From positions 62,001 to 126,000 of the forward strand of contig JAETSX010000006.1 of the NCBI GenBank assembly GCA_021769425.1: 64,000 bases of DNA. Reading direction: 5' to 3'. Numbering within the stretch: the stretch's first letter is position 1; every line of letters starts with the position of its first letter. The notes under the pieces are model-generated. The model was not told the origin of the DNA, did no database searches, and saw only the letters and a program-made list of their open reading frames with translations. Below, piece by piece: positions 33,181-43,235 of the stretch. Source of the DNA: Eubacterium sp. Lineage in GTDB: Bacteria; Bacillota; Clostridia; Lachnospirales; Lachnospiraceae. The translations under genes and the position numbers were made by a program.

Positions 33181-33669
33181 TCATACTAACATCTTCTTCA
33201 GCCGCCGCAACGCTTCCCGCTCCATCCGGTATTCACTGCTTCGGGACAACCCGGTAATATTACAGATTTCCCTGACGGAAAGCTCATTGACATACCGCAG
33301 CAAAATTAATTCCTGCATTTCTTCAGGCAGTTTTTCCACTGCCATCTGCAGATGAAGGGCTGTTTCCACTTGTTCCATGGGATTATCTGATAACTTTTCT
33401 GCTAACACTCGGCTGCTGCTGCAATCCTCCTCTGTAAACGCTTCCCCGGCCAATTCTCTCCGTTCCGGCTTCCGGTAGAAATCAATGCACAGGTTTCGGG
33501 CAATGGTATAAAGATAAGCCAGCTGCTTGCCCCGGTGCACATAAGAAGTCTGGGCAAAATACCGAAGAAAGGTCTCCTGTGTCAAATCTTCCGCCAGGCA
33601 GCGGTTATTTACTTTGAAATAGCAGTAACGGTAAATCTTATCGTACTGATCGCTGATGTCTAAAGACAC
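33181..33669 (-). CDS. ECF-type RNA polymerase sigma factor
   Basis: 162 aa from a GTG at 33669 (GGGGG 8 nt upstream). Region 2 is YDKIYRYCYFKVNNRCLAED, then LTQETFLRYF and YLYTIARNLCIDFYR. Region 4 is LPEEMQELILLRYVNELSVREICNITGLS, written here in parts (LPEEMQELILLRY; LSVREICNITGLS), with its helix-turn-helix. It activates its own promoter and that of the ABC operon, as inferred from the duplicated promoter sequence. No zinc-finger anti-sigma follows. Confidence 0.92.
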   Translation of the reverse strand: MSLDISDQYDKIYRYCYFKVNNRCLAEDLTQETFLRYFAQTSYVHRGKQLAYLYTIARNLCIDFYRKPERRELAGEAFTEEDCSSSRVLAEKLSDNPMEQVETALHLQMAVEKLPEEMQELILLRYVNELSVREICNITGLSRSSEYRMEREALRRLKKMLV

Positions 33670-33688
33670 AGAAAAACCCCCTTTCAAA

Positions 33689-33721
33689 ATGATTAACGTT
33701 CTGCATTCCCAAAATGTGTCA
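33689..33721 (-). promoter_or_regulatory. ECF-type autoregulatory promoter of the sigma gene
   Basis: TGACACA (33715-33721), 15 nt, ACGTTAATCAT (33689-33699), 20 bp before the GTG start. Its -35 abuts the U-tract of the upstream terminator. Confidence 0.75.
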
Positions 33722-33767
33722 AAAAAAGCTTTCGCTGCGATGGCTTTTATAGCCATTGTGCGAAAGC
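33721..33767 (-). terminator. intrinsic terminator after the beta-helix surface protein gene
   Basis: Two stacked stems (GCTTTCGC/GCGAAAGC and ATGGCT/AGCCAT) with a small internal loop are followed on the minus strand by seven T. It lies 215 bp beyond the stop at 33982. Confidence 0.75.
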
Positions 33768-33981
33768 CTTTTATCTATTATGCTGTTTTCTTTCAATTCC
33801 GCTACTCTCTTTTGCAATTCTGGCGCCATTACTATTACTCCGGCAGTTAAATATGGCAGAATTTTACGTAGGATAAATTTTCATCTGCAAGGCGGAGTAA
33901 TATTCAGCTTTCATCTGAGTTAAGCTTATCATACACGATTAAAATATCTTAAAAGTATGTGTTGATTTCGTTAAGAGCCAG

Positions 33982-36900
33982 CTATTTTCCATATACCTTT
34001 TTCCATTCCACGTCCACGCTCTTTCCCATACTGTGGTAATATAACAGAAACAGAAAAATCACCGCCAGCCCCAGGATTCTTCTTAAGCTGCCGCCCTTCT
34101 TTGCCCAGGACACCAGCCGATGAATGATTTCTTCTTTTTCCAGTTCCGTGATTCCGTTCTCCCCCTGGAAATATAACAGCAAATAACTGAATCCTGCAAT
34201 CATGGCAATGGTGGCGTAAACCTGCACATGCAGTGTGTCTCCCGTCTTCGGTTCCCCGCCCAGGGGCTTGCCCGGCTCTCCAGGTCCGTCTGGCATTGGA
34301 TTGTCCGGAATCTCCGCCGGCACATCCCTCTTCCCATTGATCTTCAGGGTAATTTCTGCCGCGCTCTCATTCCCGGCATGATCCGCCGCCTCCACCCGAA
34401 GGGTGTGTTTCCCTTCTCCCTCAATTTTCACGGTAAAATCATACTCTTCCACAAAGCTTTCTGCAAAATCCTCTTCCGGGAGAGCCTTTTTCTTTCTTTC
34501 GTCCAGTATGTAACGGATTCGGGAGATTCCTCCTGTCACATGGCCTTCCATGTCATCCTTTACCGTAACTTTCACTTCCAACGGCTTCCCGCCGGCAGTT
34601 TCCTTCGTGTTGGAAAAATAGATTTCCGGGGCATTGTCCTCCACAATTATCCCGCCGCCTTCCGCTGTAAGGGTTTTCCTGGCTGATACGTTCCCGGCAT
34701 GATCGATACAGGTCAGGTATACTTTCCCCTTGAATTCCTCCTCAATGGCGAACCGAACTTCGTATTTCCCGTGCTCCGCCCGCTTCAGCATTCCCCTGAT
34801 CAGAGCAGCAGAGGTTCCGTAAGCCGCCAGGGTATCCGCCAAGGCATGGATTTCCTGAAACTGCGCTTCCCCATCCTTTTCCGTCCCGTCCTCGGACACC
34901 AGCAGATATTCCGCCTTTGCCAGTCCGCTTCCTTCCTCCACTACCGGCACAGTGACGATCAGATCCTGCTTCTGAATAATCCAGGCCAGGAAGTTCTGAT
35001 AGCCTTTACTGAAAGCGGCTTCCCCAAGAGCCGGAGCCAGCTCGTCCGCCCATTTTGCGTAAAGGGTAGTGTGCATTTCTCCTGTGTTGTTCTCCACCGG
35101 TCTGTCAAAATCCCACAGAGCCTCCTCCATGCCTTTATCCTCCAGATACCAGCCCTTGAAATTATAGCCAGTCCGAAAGGGATCGGACACCTTTTCCAGA
35201 AGTTCCCCGTACCGGATCTTCTGCGGGGCTGGAGCAGCTCCGTAGCCTCCATTTAAGTTAAAATCTATTTCGTAAATGTTTCTGTCGTAATATAATTTTA
35301 ATATCAGGCTTCCATCCGCTTCTACGTTCCCTTTTGGTTTTCCGTAAGGGTGGGAGAGATTTACTGTAAACCCAACGTAAGTTTTCGGCTGTGCTTCTTC
35401 TTGCGCACCTACCGTTCCGGTGAGATATTCCGTGTCATCGTCCATTCTGGTGTATTCCTCTCCCGTCAGGTTTTGACAATAATGCTCCACCCGATAAGAA
35501 GCTGTTTCCGGGCCGGAGGGTTCGGGGCTGACGGAAACTTGCTGCCAGACTGCGTAGAGTAACGTGTCCTGTTCCAGCGTCCCTGCAGCGCCGGCTTCAT
35601 ATGCAGTTCCTGACCCGTCCGGAGAAGTATTCCATCCCACAAAAGTATACCCTTCCCGGCAGATGGCCGGGGCAAAGGTAAATTCCGGAAACTCCTGGGT
35701 CACTTCCTGGTGGACATTGGCATAACCGGGCTTTGTCTCCGGATCCGGTACGGCATTTCCTCCGTTGGGGTCGTAGGTGAGGGTGATATTTTTCCCATAG
35801 ATTCCGTAATATTCCGTAAGTGATTCACTGAGATTGCAGGTTCCCTGTTCCGGAAGGCTGACTTCATGGCCGGTTCTGCTGACGCTCCAGCCCAGAGGTT
35901 CCCAATCATGGAAGTCCTCAAGGAACGGGGCGGTAACAGTCCCTTCTATAGCCGATTCATCCTCTGTAGCCATTTCTGTCCGAATCTGCATCGGATCCCC
36001 GGAATAGAAATTTGCAAGGAAAGTCCGTTTCCCTCTTTCCTGATATACCGCATATAAAACCGTGTCATCCGTTATTTCCAAGGTATCTCCTGGTTGGTAC
36101 AGGGGAATCTGGCTTCCCTCTTGGCCGCTCCAGCCCAGGAAGTCATAACCTTCTCTGGCGGGACCTTCTTCTATGGTAAACACTGCCTTCTGATATCCGA
36201 TTTCCTCTTTATGCACATTAGCGCAGCAGATCTCTGATTCCGGGGCCGGCCCGTGTTCCTCATTGCCCACATCGTAGGAAAGGGTAACTTCCCGCCGATA
36301 GATTCCATAATATTTTCTGATGGCTTCTGTCAGGATACAGGTTCCATTTGTTCCAATATCAGCGGTGTATTCCGAAGAGCTTTCACTCCAGCCCAGGGGC
36401 TCCCATCCCGGAAAACTCTTTAATGCCGGAGCTTCCATGGTCCCCTCTATAACGGGTTTCTCCACCTCCCTTTCCTCACGGACAGGTTCTGAAGGCTCCG
36501 GGCCGCCGGAATAAAAATCTGCAAAAAAAGTTTTATATTCTGTTTCTGCCAGATAAATCTCATTGTTGTCCTCATCCAGTCTCAGAGCCCATCTCTTACC
36601 GCTTTCCCCAACGTCCGCAAAAGACATATTCTTCCTGTCCTCTTCCGTCAAACGGTAGCCTCCTGTGCCTTTTGCAATTACATAATGCTCCGCCGCCTCC
36701 AGGTAAACTGTTACGGGATCACGCAGGGTTTCGTTTATCATAATCTTCCGGGGCATTGCGTTTTGAGAATCCAAGTAAATGCCGTCCACACCGGATTTTG
36801 TCCCATCCCCGCAGAATTTCACATCCCCGGACATTTCAAAATGAGTTTCATACGCCGCTGCGCCTTCCGAAGAAAGGCAGGCCCCTCCGCTTCCCGCATA

Positions 36901-38775
36901 TTTCTCAGAGGTGCATGAATTCCCCTGAAAGGTTACCCCGGACAAATACGTTTCTGTTCCCGCAGTATTGCAGTGAAAAATGGCGCCGCCGGCATTTGTG
37001 GCGATATTTCCGGAAATCTCCCCTCCATTGATATACAATTTTGACCCCTGATTATAAATCGCTCCTCCATTCACTGCACTGCACTGCTGAATCTTACAGC
37101 TCTCATTGATATTCATTGGACGAGTGGCAGAACCGCAGTCAATCGCCCCGCCGTTTCTCCCTGCAGAACAGCGCGAAATGGTACAGCCCTGGAAATCTGC
37201 GGTTACATTCCATATTGATACTGCTCCCCCATTCCCTGCTGCGCTGCAATCTTCAATATTGCAGCCTTCGCCTAAGATTAAGTTAACAGCATTACCGTGA
37301 ACCGCTCCTCCATTCCCATCTGCAGAACAGTGTGAAATGGTGCACTTTAAGAGTTTTATCGTTGCATTGTATAAATGTGAGTCAATTGCCCCTCCATCGC
37401 CATAACCAAGCCCCTTTACCGCCCGGCAGTTTTCAATCCGGCAGCCATTGTCCAAGATTAACGTACAATCTTCACTGCAATAAGCCGCTCCTCCCTCACT
37501 TGCCGTACAGTTTGAAATGGTACAGTCCAGGAGTTCTGCCCTTGCGCCGGTATTCCAAAACAAGTAAACCGCTCCTCCATATCCGGCTACAGAGCCTGGC
37601 TTTGAGGGCGCTCTGGTATGGCAGTCCTGAATTTTGCAGCCAGCTTCCACTTTTAGAGCTCCACTGACCATTATCATGGCATAGGAAGTTTCCAATCCTT
37701 TGCCGTCCAGCGTTATTCCCTGTATGGTCAGGGTAGCTCCTTGCTTTACCCTTATTTCTACTCCTGTGTTTCCTCTTGCGATGGTTCCTTTGCCCCGAAT
37801 TGTAACATTTCCATTTATGTATAGTGTATCATTTATGGTCAGGGTAGCTCCTTCCTCAATCACAAGATTCCCGCCGAATAAGGTTTTTCCCTGATCCCAG
37901 GAGGTATCTTTGGCAATGACAATATCCTCAGAGGCAGGGGAAATCAAAAATTCCCGATTCTCTGGTTCTCCGCCATATTCTATCATTTCTTCTATTTCTT
38001 CTACTTCCTCTGTTTCTCCTGCCGTCCTGGATCTAACTTTCCTTCTCTGAGCAGCCGATTCCCTGCTTTCCACTTCTCCCTGGGAACCTTCTGTATTTTT
38101 TACTGTAACCTGAATTTCAGGTAATGGCACACCTTCCGCCAGCACATACTGTTCCGGCAAAACCGGAGTAAAATCATAGATCCCTTCTGTCTCTGGATCA
38201 TAAGCCGGGGCGCTGCTCCAGGTAATATTTTCGATAATAACAGTTTCCGCCTGACTTGCATTGACGCCTGACTCCGGGACTTCTAACGTATCCGATTCCA
38301 GTTCCGGGACTTCTAACGTATCCGATTCCAGTTCCGGGACTTCTAACGTATCCGATTCCAGTTCCGGGACTCTGGCCGCGTCCGGTTCTGGATCGGGAGC
38401 CGGAGATTCCGGAAAAGGTTCCGGGGCCGCCCCCTGTATTTCAAAACCGTTCCCCGGCAGAACTAAAGGTTCCGGATCCCCGGCAGGTTCGTTTTCCAGA
38501 GGAATGCAGACCACTTCCAGCGTCTCCGGCAGATTCAGATTATCCATGGGCGTCCCCGGTTCCAGGGTCTGGCGCTTTAACTCCTGAGATAAATCCAAAA
38601 AGGACAGGATTTGCTTTTGCGGTTCTTCCGCCTGCACTTCGGAACCAAAATATTCCGCCGGCAATGACACCAGCAGCAGACAGACGCAGAGCAGCGCCGA
38701 CAAAAGTTTCTGCTGGATGGGGTGACGATTCCCGGGAGGAAATTTTCCGGAAAGGTTATCGCTTGCTTTGCTCAT
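33982..38775 (-). CDS. giant surface protein: parallel beta-helix, InlB-type repeats, PKTGD sorting-like motif
   Basis: 1597 aa from the ATG at 38775 (AAAGGAG upstream). A signal peptide ends near SEVQA. A Pro/Glu-rich region includes three identical PELESDTLEV units. Residues of about 300-700 form a right-handed beta-helix of polymorphic-outer-membrane type, with repeating CTISxCSAxxNGGAI-like rungs. After that are several InlB_B/Listeria-Bacteroides repeats (REGYTFVGWNTSPDGSGTAY), a cadherin- or Ig-like segment, then EPKTGDTL and a helix. The protein continues for about 70 residues with a second helix near its end, unusual for a sortase signal, which normally stops after a short basic tail. 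Anchoring by a class-B or other sortase is inference. Confidence 0.82.
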   Translation of the reverse strand: MSKASDNLSGKFPPGNRHPIQQKLLSALLCVCLLLVSLPAEYFGSEVQAEEPQKQILSFLDLSQELKRQTLEPGTPMDNLNLPETLEVVCIPLENEPAGDPEPLVLPGNGFEIQGAAPEPFPESPAPDPEPDAARVPELESDTLEVPELESDTLEVPELESDTLEVPESGVNASQAETVIIENITWSSAPAYDPETEGIYDFTPVLPEQYVLAEGVPLPEIQVTVKNTEGSQGEVESRESAAQRRKVRSRTAGETEEVEEIEEMIEYGGEPENREFLISPASEDIVIAKDTSWDQGKTLFGGNLVIEEGATLTINDTLYINGNVTIRGKGTIARGNTGVEIRVKQGATLTIQGITLDGKGLETSYAMIMVSGALKVEAGCKIQDCHTRAPSKPGSVAGYGGAVYLFWNTGARAELLDCTISNCTASEGGAAYCSEDCTLILDNGCRIENCRAVKGLGYGDGGAIDSHLYNATIKLLKCTISHCSADGNGGAVHGNAVNLILGEGCNIEDCSAAGNGGAVSIWNVTADFQGCTISRCSAGRNGGAIDCGSATRPMNINESCKIQQCSAVNGGAIYNQGSKLYINGGEISGNIATNAGGAIFHCNTAGTETYLSGVTFQGNSCTSEKYAGSGGACLSSEGAAAYETHFEMSGDVKFCGDGTKSGVDGIYLDSQNAMPRKIMINETLRDPVTVYLEAAEHYVIAKGTGGYRLTEEDRKNMSFADVGESGKRWALRLDEDNNEIYLAETEYKTFFADFYSGGPEPSEPVREEREVEKPVIEGTMEAPALKSFPGWEPLGWSESSSEYTADIGTNGTCILTEAIRKYYGIYRREVTLSYDVGNEEHGPAPESEICCANVHKEEIGYQKAVFTIEEGPAREGYDFLGWSGQEGSQIPLYQPGDTLEITDDTVLYAVYQERGKRTFLANFYSGDPMQIRTEMATEDESAIEGTVTAPFLEDFHDWEPLGWSVSRTGHEVSLPEQGTCNLSESLTEYYGIYGKNITLTYDPNGGNAVPDPETKPGYANVHQEVTQEFPEFTFAPAICREGYTFVGWNTSPDGSGTAYEAGAAGTLEQDTLLYAVWQQVSVSPEPSGPETASYRVEHYCQNLTGEEYTRMDDDTEYLTGTVGAQEEAQPKTYVGFTVNLSHPYGKPKGNVEADGSLILKLYYDRNIYEIDFNLNGGYGAAPAPQKIRYGELLEKVSDPFRTGYNFKGWYLEDKGMEEALWDFDRPVENNTGEMHTTLYAKWADELAPALGEAAFSKGYQNFLAWIIQKQDLIVTVPVVEEGSGLAKAEYLLVSEDGTEKDGEAQFQEIHALADTLAAYGTSAALIRGMLKRAEHGKYEVRFAIEEEFKGKVYLTCIDHAGNVSARKTLTAEGGGIIVEDNAPEIYFSNTKETAGGKPLEVKVTVKDDMEGHVTGGISRIRYILDERKKKALPEEDFAESFVEEYDFTVKIEGEGKHTLRVEAADHAGNESAAEITLKINGKRDVPAEIPDNPMPDGPGEPGKPLGGEPKTGDTLHVQVYATIAMIAGFSYLLLYFQGENGITELEKEEIIHRLVSWAKKGGSLRRILGLAVIFLFLLYYHSMGKSVDVEWKKVYGK
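38272..38370 (-). repeat. 30-bp coding repeat, three units
   Basis: TTCTAACGTATCCGATTCCA recurs at 38281, 38311 and 38341 with an exact 30-bp period and no changes, encoding PELESDTLEV. The identity implies very recent expansion. Confidence 0.9.
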
Positions 38776-38863
38776 CTTATTACACTCCTTTCTCACACCA
38801 TCACAACCATATGTTGTGGAAACCTACCATATCCCAATAGCGCCATTCTTCTTTTCTCTTCTG

Positions 38864-38958
38864 GAGCATGTTTGAAAAACGCCCCAGCGGCAAGCGCAAA
38901 AAACATTCCGTTTCATGCCGGATTGCTGAGAGCATGTTTGAAAAACGCCTCAGCGGCA
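38864..38958. repeat. two partial copies of the GAGCATGTTTGAAAAAC repeat
   Basis: Copies start at 38864 and 38930, each followed by GCC(C/T)CAGCGGCAAGC. They match the arms of the 99-bp element at 54893-54991 with a G-to-A change. Confidence 0.6.
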
Positions 38959-38974
38959 AGCCCCCGCCAAGTTT

Positions 38975-39499
38975 CTACTCCTGCTCCGTTTTAACAACAG
39001 CAATCTCCGTATCTCCTTTTTCTGCGCATTCCAGCGCTGCCGCCGCCAGCCTGCAGAAATTCCCGCCGGAGGAAGAAGCTCCTGCGATCATATCAATATC
39101 ATCTGCACTCTGCTCCTCCAACAATTCTGCTGCATAAGTTCTGGTATACCGGTTAGGATATGTGCCGGTAACAGGGTTCATGTTTTTCATATATGCATTA
39201 TCCCATGCTTTGATAAAACCGCTTGCGTTTTGGGCATTAAACTCCACGCTTACAATCTTATTGTCCATTACGCAAATCTTAACATATTCTTTCCATCCAT
39301 GGGAATACTCGTCCATCATTGCCGTATAATATCCATCTTTCCATTTTCCATCTGCTTTTTTGCCGCCGCAGCCGGAAACCAAAATCGCTGTGCAGACCAG
39401 GAAGCATCCGAGAAAAAGCCTGTAATTTATCCGAAAACACGGTAATTGTCCAATCATAGACGCTGCAGAATTCATCGTGTTCTTTTTCTTCTTTTCCAT
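38975..39499 (-). CDS. FMN-binding-domain lipoprotein
   Basis: 174 aa with AAGGAGGG before the ATG. It has a helix and lipobox ILVSGC at about residue 44. The mature part is one FMN-binding-like domain (DGYYTAMMDEYSHGWKEYVKI ends at a strand; VEFNAQN; ADDIDMIAGASSSGG). GASSSG occupies the place of the (S/T)GATxSS motif in which ApbE attaches FMN through Thr or Ser. It directly follows the chemoreceptor gene with one base between, suggesting a joint redox- or ligand-sensing role. Confidence 0.75.
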   Translation of the reverse strand: MEKKKKNTMNSAASMIGQLPCFRINYRLFLGCFLVCTAILVSGCGGKKADGKWKDGYYTAMMDEYSHGWKEYVKICVMDNKIVSVEFNAQNASGFIKAWDNAYMKNMNPVTGTYPNRYTRTYAAELLEEQSADDIDMIAGASSSGGNFCRLAAAALECAEKGDTEIAVVKTEQE

Positions 39500-39500
39500 C

Positions 39501-41459
39501 TTATCTGTCCCTCCTTAGCCGGAACTGCCCGGAAATATGCTGCAGCCCTTCTGCCTGCTTATGAAGCTTCTGGCTGGCTGTAGTGCTTTCATAACTGGAA
39601 TCCAGGTTCCGCTGCGCCACATCACTGATCTGCTCAATCTGTTCCGCCATATTTTCCAAAGACTCTTTCTGAACGCTTACCGATTCTTCCAGCCGTTTCG
39701 TAATATCCGTCATCTTACTGGTTACCTCATTGATATCATCAAAAGATTCCGCCGCCTGCTTTGCATAAACCACACCATTTTCAATGGCCTTCAGGGAACT
39801 TCCGATCACCTCAGAAGCATGTTTTGCCGATTCCGTGCTCTGAGCTGCAAGCTCCCTGACTTCAGAGGCCACCACTGCAAATCCTTTTCCTAATTCCCCT
39901 GCCCGGCTGGCTTCCACAGAGGCATTCAGCGCCAGCATATTTGTCTGGGCTGCAATATTTTCCAGAATCCTGTTCACCTTGGTAATCTCCAGAGAATTGT
40001 CGTTAATATCCTTCATTGCCTTTAACAGATTTTTCATGTTTGCATCCCCGGTGTCCATACTTGCTTTCGCTCTCTCCATTAGCTCACCGACCGCTTTGGT
40101 GTTATGAGCCACCTCAGAAATATTTTCTTCAATAGCTTTGGTTTCCTCTGTCAGAACCATCAGGGAACTGGACTGTTCACTGGATCCTGTATGTACCTGC
40201 ACTGCGCTTTCCGATACAATCCCTGCTGTTTCCAGCACCTGTTTGGAAGAATCCTGCACCGACATCAGCATTTGGCTTAAAGAAACAATAATCCTGTTTA
40301 AGGATTCCTTCATAATTACAAAATCACCGTTGAATTCGCCTTCCACAGACACATCAAAATCTCCCTCTGAGATGTTGGAAAGAATCTTGGACAGTTCAGA
40401 AATATAGCCATTAATGCTGTCCACCGTATTGCTTAAGGAGGCAGAAAGCACCTGTGTTTCATCCTTTGCCCTGCTGATCTTTGTAGGGGTCTTTAAATCT
40501 CCGTTGGCCAGAAGCTCAATCCGATTGGTAACGCCTTTCAGAGAATTTTTGATCTTGGAAGCATAAGCAATCGTATATAATCCCGCTACAAACAGAATCC
40601 CCAGTGTTATATAAATTCCCAGCATAATGCTGTCGTTGGCGGGCCCCATAAAATCACTCCTTGGAACAATAATTGCAAGATACCAGTCTGTTCCGTTGAT
40701 GGAAACATAACTAATCAGCTCCGTATCTCCTTTAACTTCATAAGCCATCACTCCCGTTTCTCCGGAAACCACTTTACTCTCTATTGCATCGGCTTTGACA
40801 TATTCTGCCAGGTCTGCCTGTTCCCGAACCAGTTCGGTATTCCTGTGCCCCATAATGCGTCCCTCTGCATTCACAATAAAAGCCTCTCCATTGGCGCTGA
40901 TATTGACGCTGCTCAGCACATCGCTTAATATATCATAATTATAGCTTCCAACCAGATAGTAATTCAGCTCACCGTCTGTATTTAAAATCGGAAGCCCTAC
41001 TGCAAGTTCCAGCATATCTCCATTTTCATAAATATCGTCAATGACCATATTCTGGGTCTCCTGGAGAAGAGGAAATAATTTTCTCTCCTTCAATGTCCCC
41101 GGGCATTTCGCATCGCCCTGATACAGGTTTCCCTCCGCATCATACAGGCCAAGCCAGGCAAACTCAATTCCCGCCTGGGCATTCTCCAATACAGCCTGCT
41201 TCTCCTCCCGAGAACTGTCCGGATTGGTAATAACTCTATTTTCCCCTATCATAAAAATCCGGTCTGACAGCATATGCAGATTGCCCTCTAAATTCTGGGA
41301 AGCTGTCTTCGTCATGGACGGAAGTACGTCAGACAATACACTGTCTGTCAATGACCTCATAGAACGTGCCATCAACACAACAAATACCACTGCCAGACAA
41401 ATCATCATAAGATCCGTATTGAACAGTATCCGCCCGCTAATACTCCTTTTTGCTTTCAC
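39501..41459 (-). CDS. methyl-accepting chemotaxis protein
   Basis: 652 aa from a GTG at 41459 with AGGAGG 8 nt upstream; the ATG at 41477 precedes that site. Two helices (about 20-40 and 270-292) bracket a Cache-type periplasmic domain ([28 protein letters not shown]). Then come HAMP ([14 protein letters not shown]), a second HAMP-like stretch ([14 protein letters not shown]) and the signalling hairpin with [20 protein letters not shown] and EVRELAAQS. No chemotaxis or flagellar gene lies nearby except the DUF327/YaaR gene. It is co-transcribed with the FMN-binding lipoprotein. Confidence 0.93.
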   Translation of the reverse strand: MKAKRSISGRILFNTDLMMICLAVVFVVLMARSMRSLTDSVLSDVLPSMTKTASQNLEGNLHMLSDRIFMIGENRVITNPDSSREEKQAVLENAQAGIEFAWLGLYDAEGNLYQGDAKCPGTLKERKLFPLLQETQNMVIDDIYENGDMLELAVGLPILNTDGELNYYLVGSYNYDILSDVLSSVNISANGEAFIVNAEGRIMGHRNTELVREQADLAEYVKADAIESKVVSGETGVMAYEVKGDTELISYVSINGTDWYLAIIVPRSDFMGPANDSIMLGIYITLGILFVAGLYTIAYASKIKNSLKGVTNRIELLANGDLKTPTKISRAKDETQVLSASLSNTVDSINGYISELSKILSNISEGDFDVSVEGEFNGDFVIMKESLNRIIVSLSQMLMSVQDSSKQVLETAGIVSESAVQVHTGSSEQSSSLMVLTEETKAIEENISEVAHNTKAVGELMERAKASMDTGDANMKNLLKAMKDINDNSLEITKVNRILENIAAQTNMLALNASVEASRAGELGKGFAVVASEVRELAAQSTESAKHASEVIGSSLKAIENGVVYAKQAAESFDDINEVTSKMTDITKRLEESVSVQKESLENMAEQIEQISDVAQRNLDSSYESTTASQKLHKQAEGLQHISGQFRLRRDR

Positions 41460-41625
41460 TTTTTGTTCCTCCTGCATTACTTCTCTAATTTTAATCTAAA
41501 CTTCTTTCTTAATTTTACTACGGAATAATTTGAAATTCAATACAACAATTACTTTCCCTTTTACTCTTTTTTCAGTATACTATGAGTAAGAAGTAAACTT
41601 ACAACAATGATAAAAGGAGCAGCGT

Positions 41626-43089
41626 ATGTCCAATAATATTTTTTACACCTTTCAGAAATCAGCTTATCTGGATCAAAAATTGCAAACCTATGCAGAAAAT
41701 GATTATTATCCTTTTCACATGCCCGGCCACAAACGTACAGACAAGCTGGATTTTCCAAACCCTTACTCCATTGACATTACGGAGATCGACGGGTTTGACA
41801 ACCTGCACCATGCAGAAGGAATTTTAAAAGAAGCGCAGATGCGGGCTGCTGATATTTTCGGTGCAAAAGCAACCTTCTATCTGATTAATGGCAGCACCAG
41901 CGGCATTTTAAGCGCCATCAGCGCCGCCCTTCCCCCAAAGGGCACGCTTCTGATGTCCAGAAACAGCCATAAGTCCGCTTATCATGCTGCATATTTAAGA
42001 GAACTGGAAACAATCTATCTGCTTCCTGCCGCTGCAGAATTCGGTATTTCCGGCTCCATTCCGCCTGCCTATGTTGCACAGGCGTTAAATGATTTTCCGC
42101 AGGCAGGGGCCGTATTCATTACCTCACCTACTTATGACGGCGTTGTATCTGATATACAGTCCATTGCTGACCTTGCCCATGCCAGGGGAATTCCTCTGAT
42201 TGTAGATGAAGCCCACGGAGCCCATTTTGCCTTTTCCAGGCAATTTCCTTCCCCTGCCTTAAAATGCGGCGCGGATATTGTAATTCAAAGCCTTCACAAG
42301 ACTCTGCCCTGCCTGACTCAGACAGCTTTGCTCCATGTGAATTCCAATCTGACAGACATAAGCCTCATCAAACGTTTTCTTGACATATACCAGACCAGTT
42401 CCCCCTCCTATCTGCTGATGGCTTCCATGGAACGGTGTATTCGGTTTATGAAGGAAGAAGGCGCCGGATATCTGGCAGATTTCACCAATATGCTGCAGAA
42501 ATTTTATCAAAAAACAGAACGTCTGCAGCATTTAAAAGTTTTTCAAAAATCTTTCTGTCCGCCGGAAGTGTGTTTTGACCATGATTTTTCAAAAATATTA
42601 ATTTCTGTGGGAACCACCGGTCTTACAGGAAAAGAGCTGTATGATATCCTGCTTCAAACCTATCATCTGCAGATGGAAATGTCCTCCGGCCATTATGTCA
42701 TTGCCTTAACCTCCATGATGGATTCAAAAACCGGTTTCCAGCGGCTTTTTTCCGCACTGGATGATATTGACCATAAGTACCATGCATCTGAATCGGATCA
42801 TCCGAAAAAACTGCTGACAGCCGAAATGATTTACCAGATGCCCAAGCCCAGCATGTCCATCTCCGCCGCCATCAATCAGACCTCGGAACTGCTGCCTTTA
42901 AAAGCCTCCACCGGCCATACCAGCCAGGAGTACATTTACCTGTATCCGCCCGGAATTCCGTTGGTTGCCCCCGGGGAAATTATGACAGGGAAGCTGCTGG
43001 GCACTATTTCCCAGTGCCAGAAGCAGGGGTTGTCTGTGGTGGGTCTGAGTGATATGGAAAACAATCGGATTAAAGTGGTGAAACTGTGA
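41626..43089 (+). CDS. Orn/Lys/Arg decarboxylase family protein (YaaO-like)
   Basis: 487 aa. A PLP aspartate-aminotransferase-fold decarboxylase lacking the N-terminal wing of the inducible enteric enzymes: HMPGHKRTD, NGSTSGI, VDEAHGAHFAF, and Schiff-base lysine K225 in SLHKTLPCL. The C-terminal domain carries LYPPGIPLVAPGE. The amino acid used is not certain. In Bacillus the homologous yaaO heads the same gene run, which continues here with a kinase, yaaR, holB and ricT. Confidence 0.88.
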   Translation: MSNNIFYTFQKSAYLDQKLQTYAENDYYPFHMPGHKRTDKLDFPNPYSIDITEIDGFDNLHHAEGILKEAQMRAADIFGAKATFYLINGSTSGILSAISAALPPKGTLLMSRNSHKSAYHAAYLRELETIYLLPAAAEFGISGSIPPAYVAQALNDFPQAGAVFITSPTYDGVVSDIQSIADLAHARGIPLIVDEAHGAHFAFSRQFPSPALKCGADIVIQSLHKTLPCLTQTALLHVNSNLTDISLIKRFLDIYQTSSPSYLLMASMERCIRFMKEEGAGYLADFTNMLQKFYQKTERLQHLKVFQKSFCPPEVCFDHDFSKILISVGTTGLTGKELYDILLQTYHLQMEMSSGHYVIALTSMMDSKTGFQRLFSALDDIDHKYHASESDHPKKLLTAEMIYQMPKPSMSISAAINQTSELLPLKASTGHTSQEYIYLYPPGIPLVAPGEIMTGKLLGTISQCQKQGLSVVGLSDMENNRIKVVKL

Positions 43090-43107
43090 ACTAATACTGC
43101 AGAAATA

Positions 43108-43140
43108 GTTACTGTTCACACCTACGGCGCTCACAGTAAC
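43108..43140. repeat. 33-bp hairpin repeat GTTACTGT...ACAGTAAC
   Basis: Perfect 8-bp arms flank CACCTACGGCGCTC. The same 33 bp, with two changes, start the 140-bp element at 21222. Confidence 0.65.
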
Positions 43141-43235
43141 GGAAATATTTCTTTTGCAATTTTCCACCACCTATACTATACTATAAAAGGGCTTTTTTAC
43201 AGCCCGGAAAATAAACGGATATATAAAGGAACATC

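Noticed and set aside
38864-38958. Small gene between the beta-helix gene and the FMN-binding lipoprotein.
   Set aside because: The open frame there consists of repeat-element sequence (GAGCATGTTTGAAAAAC copies) and has no ribosome site.
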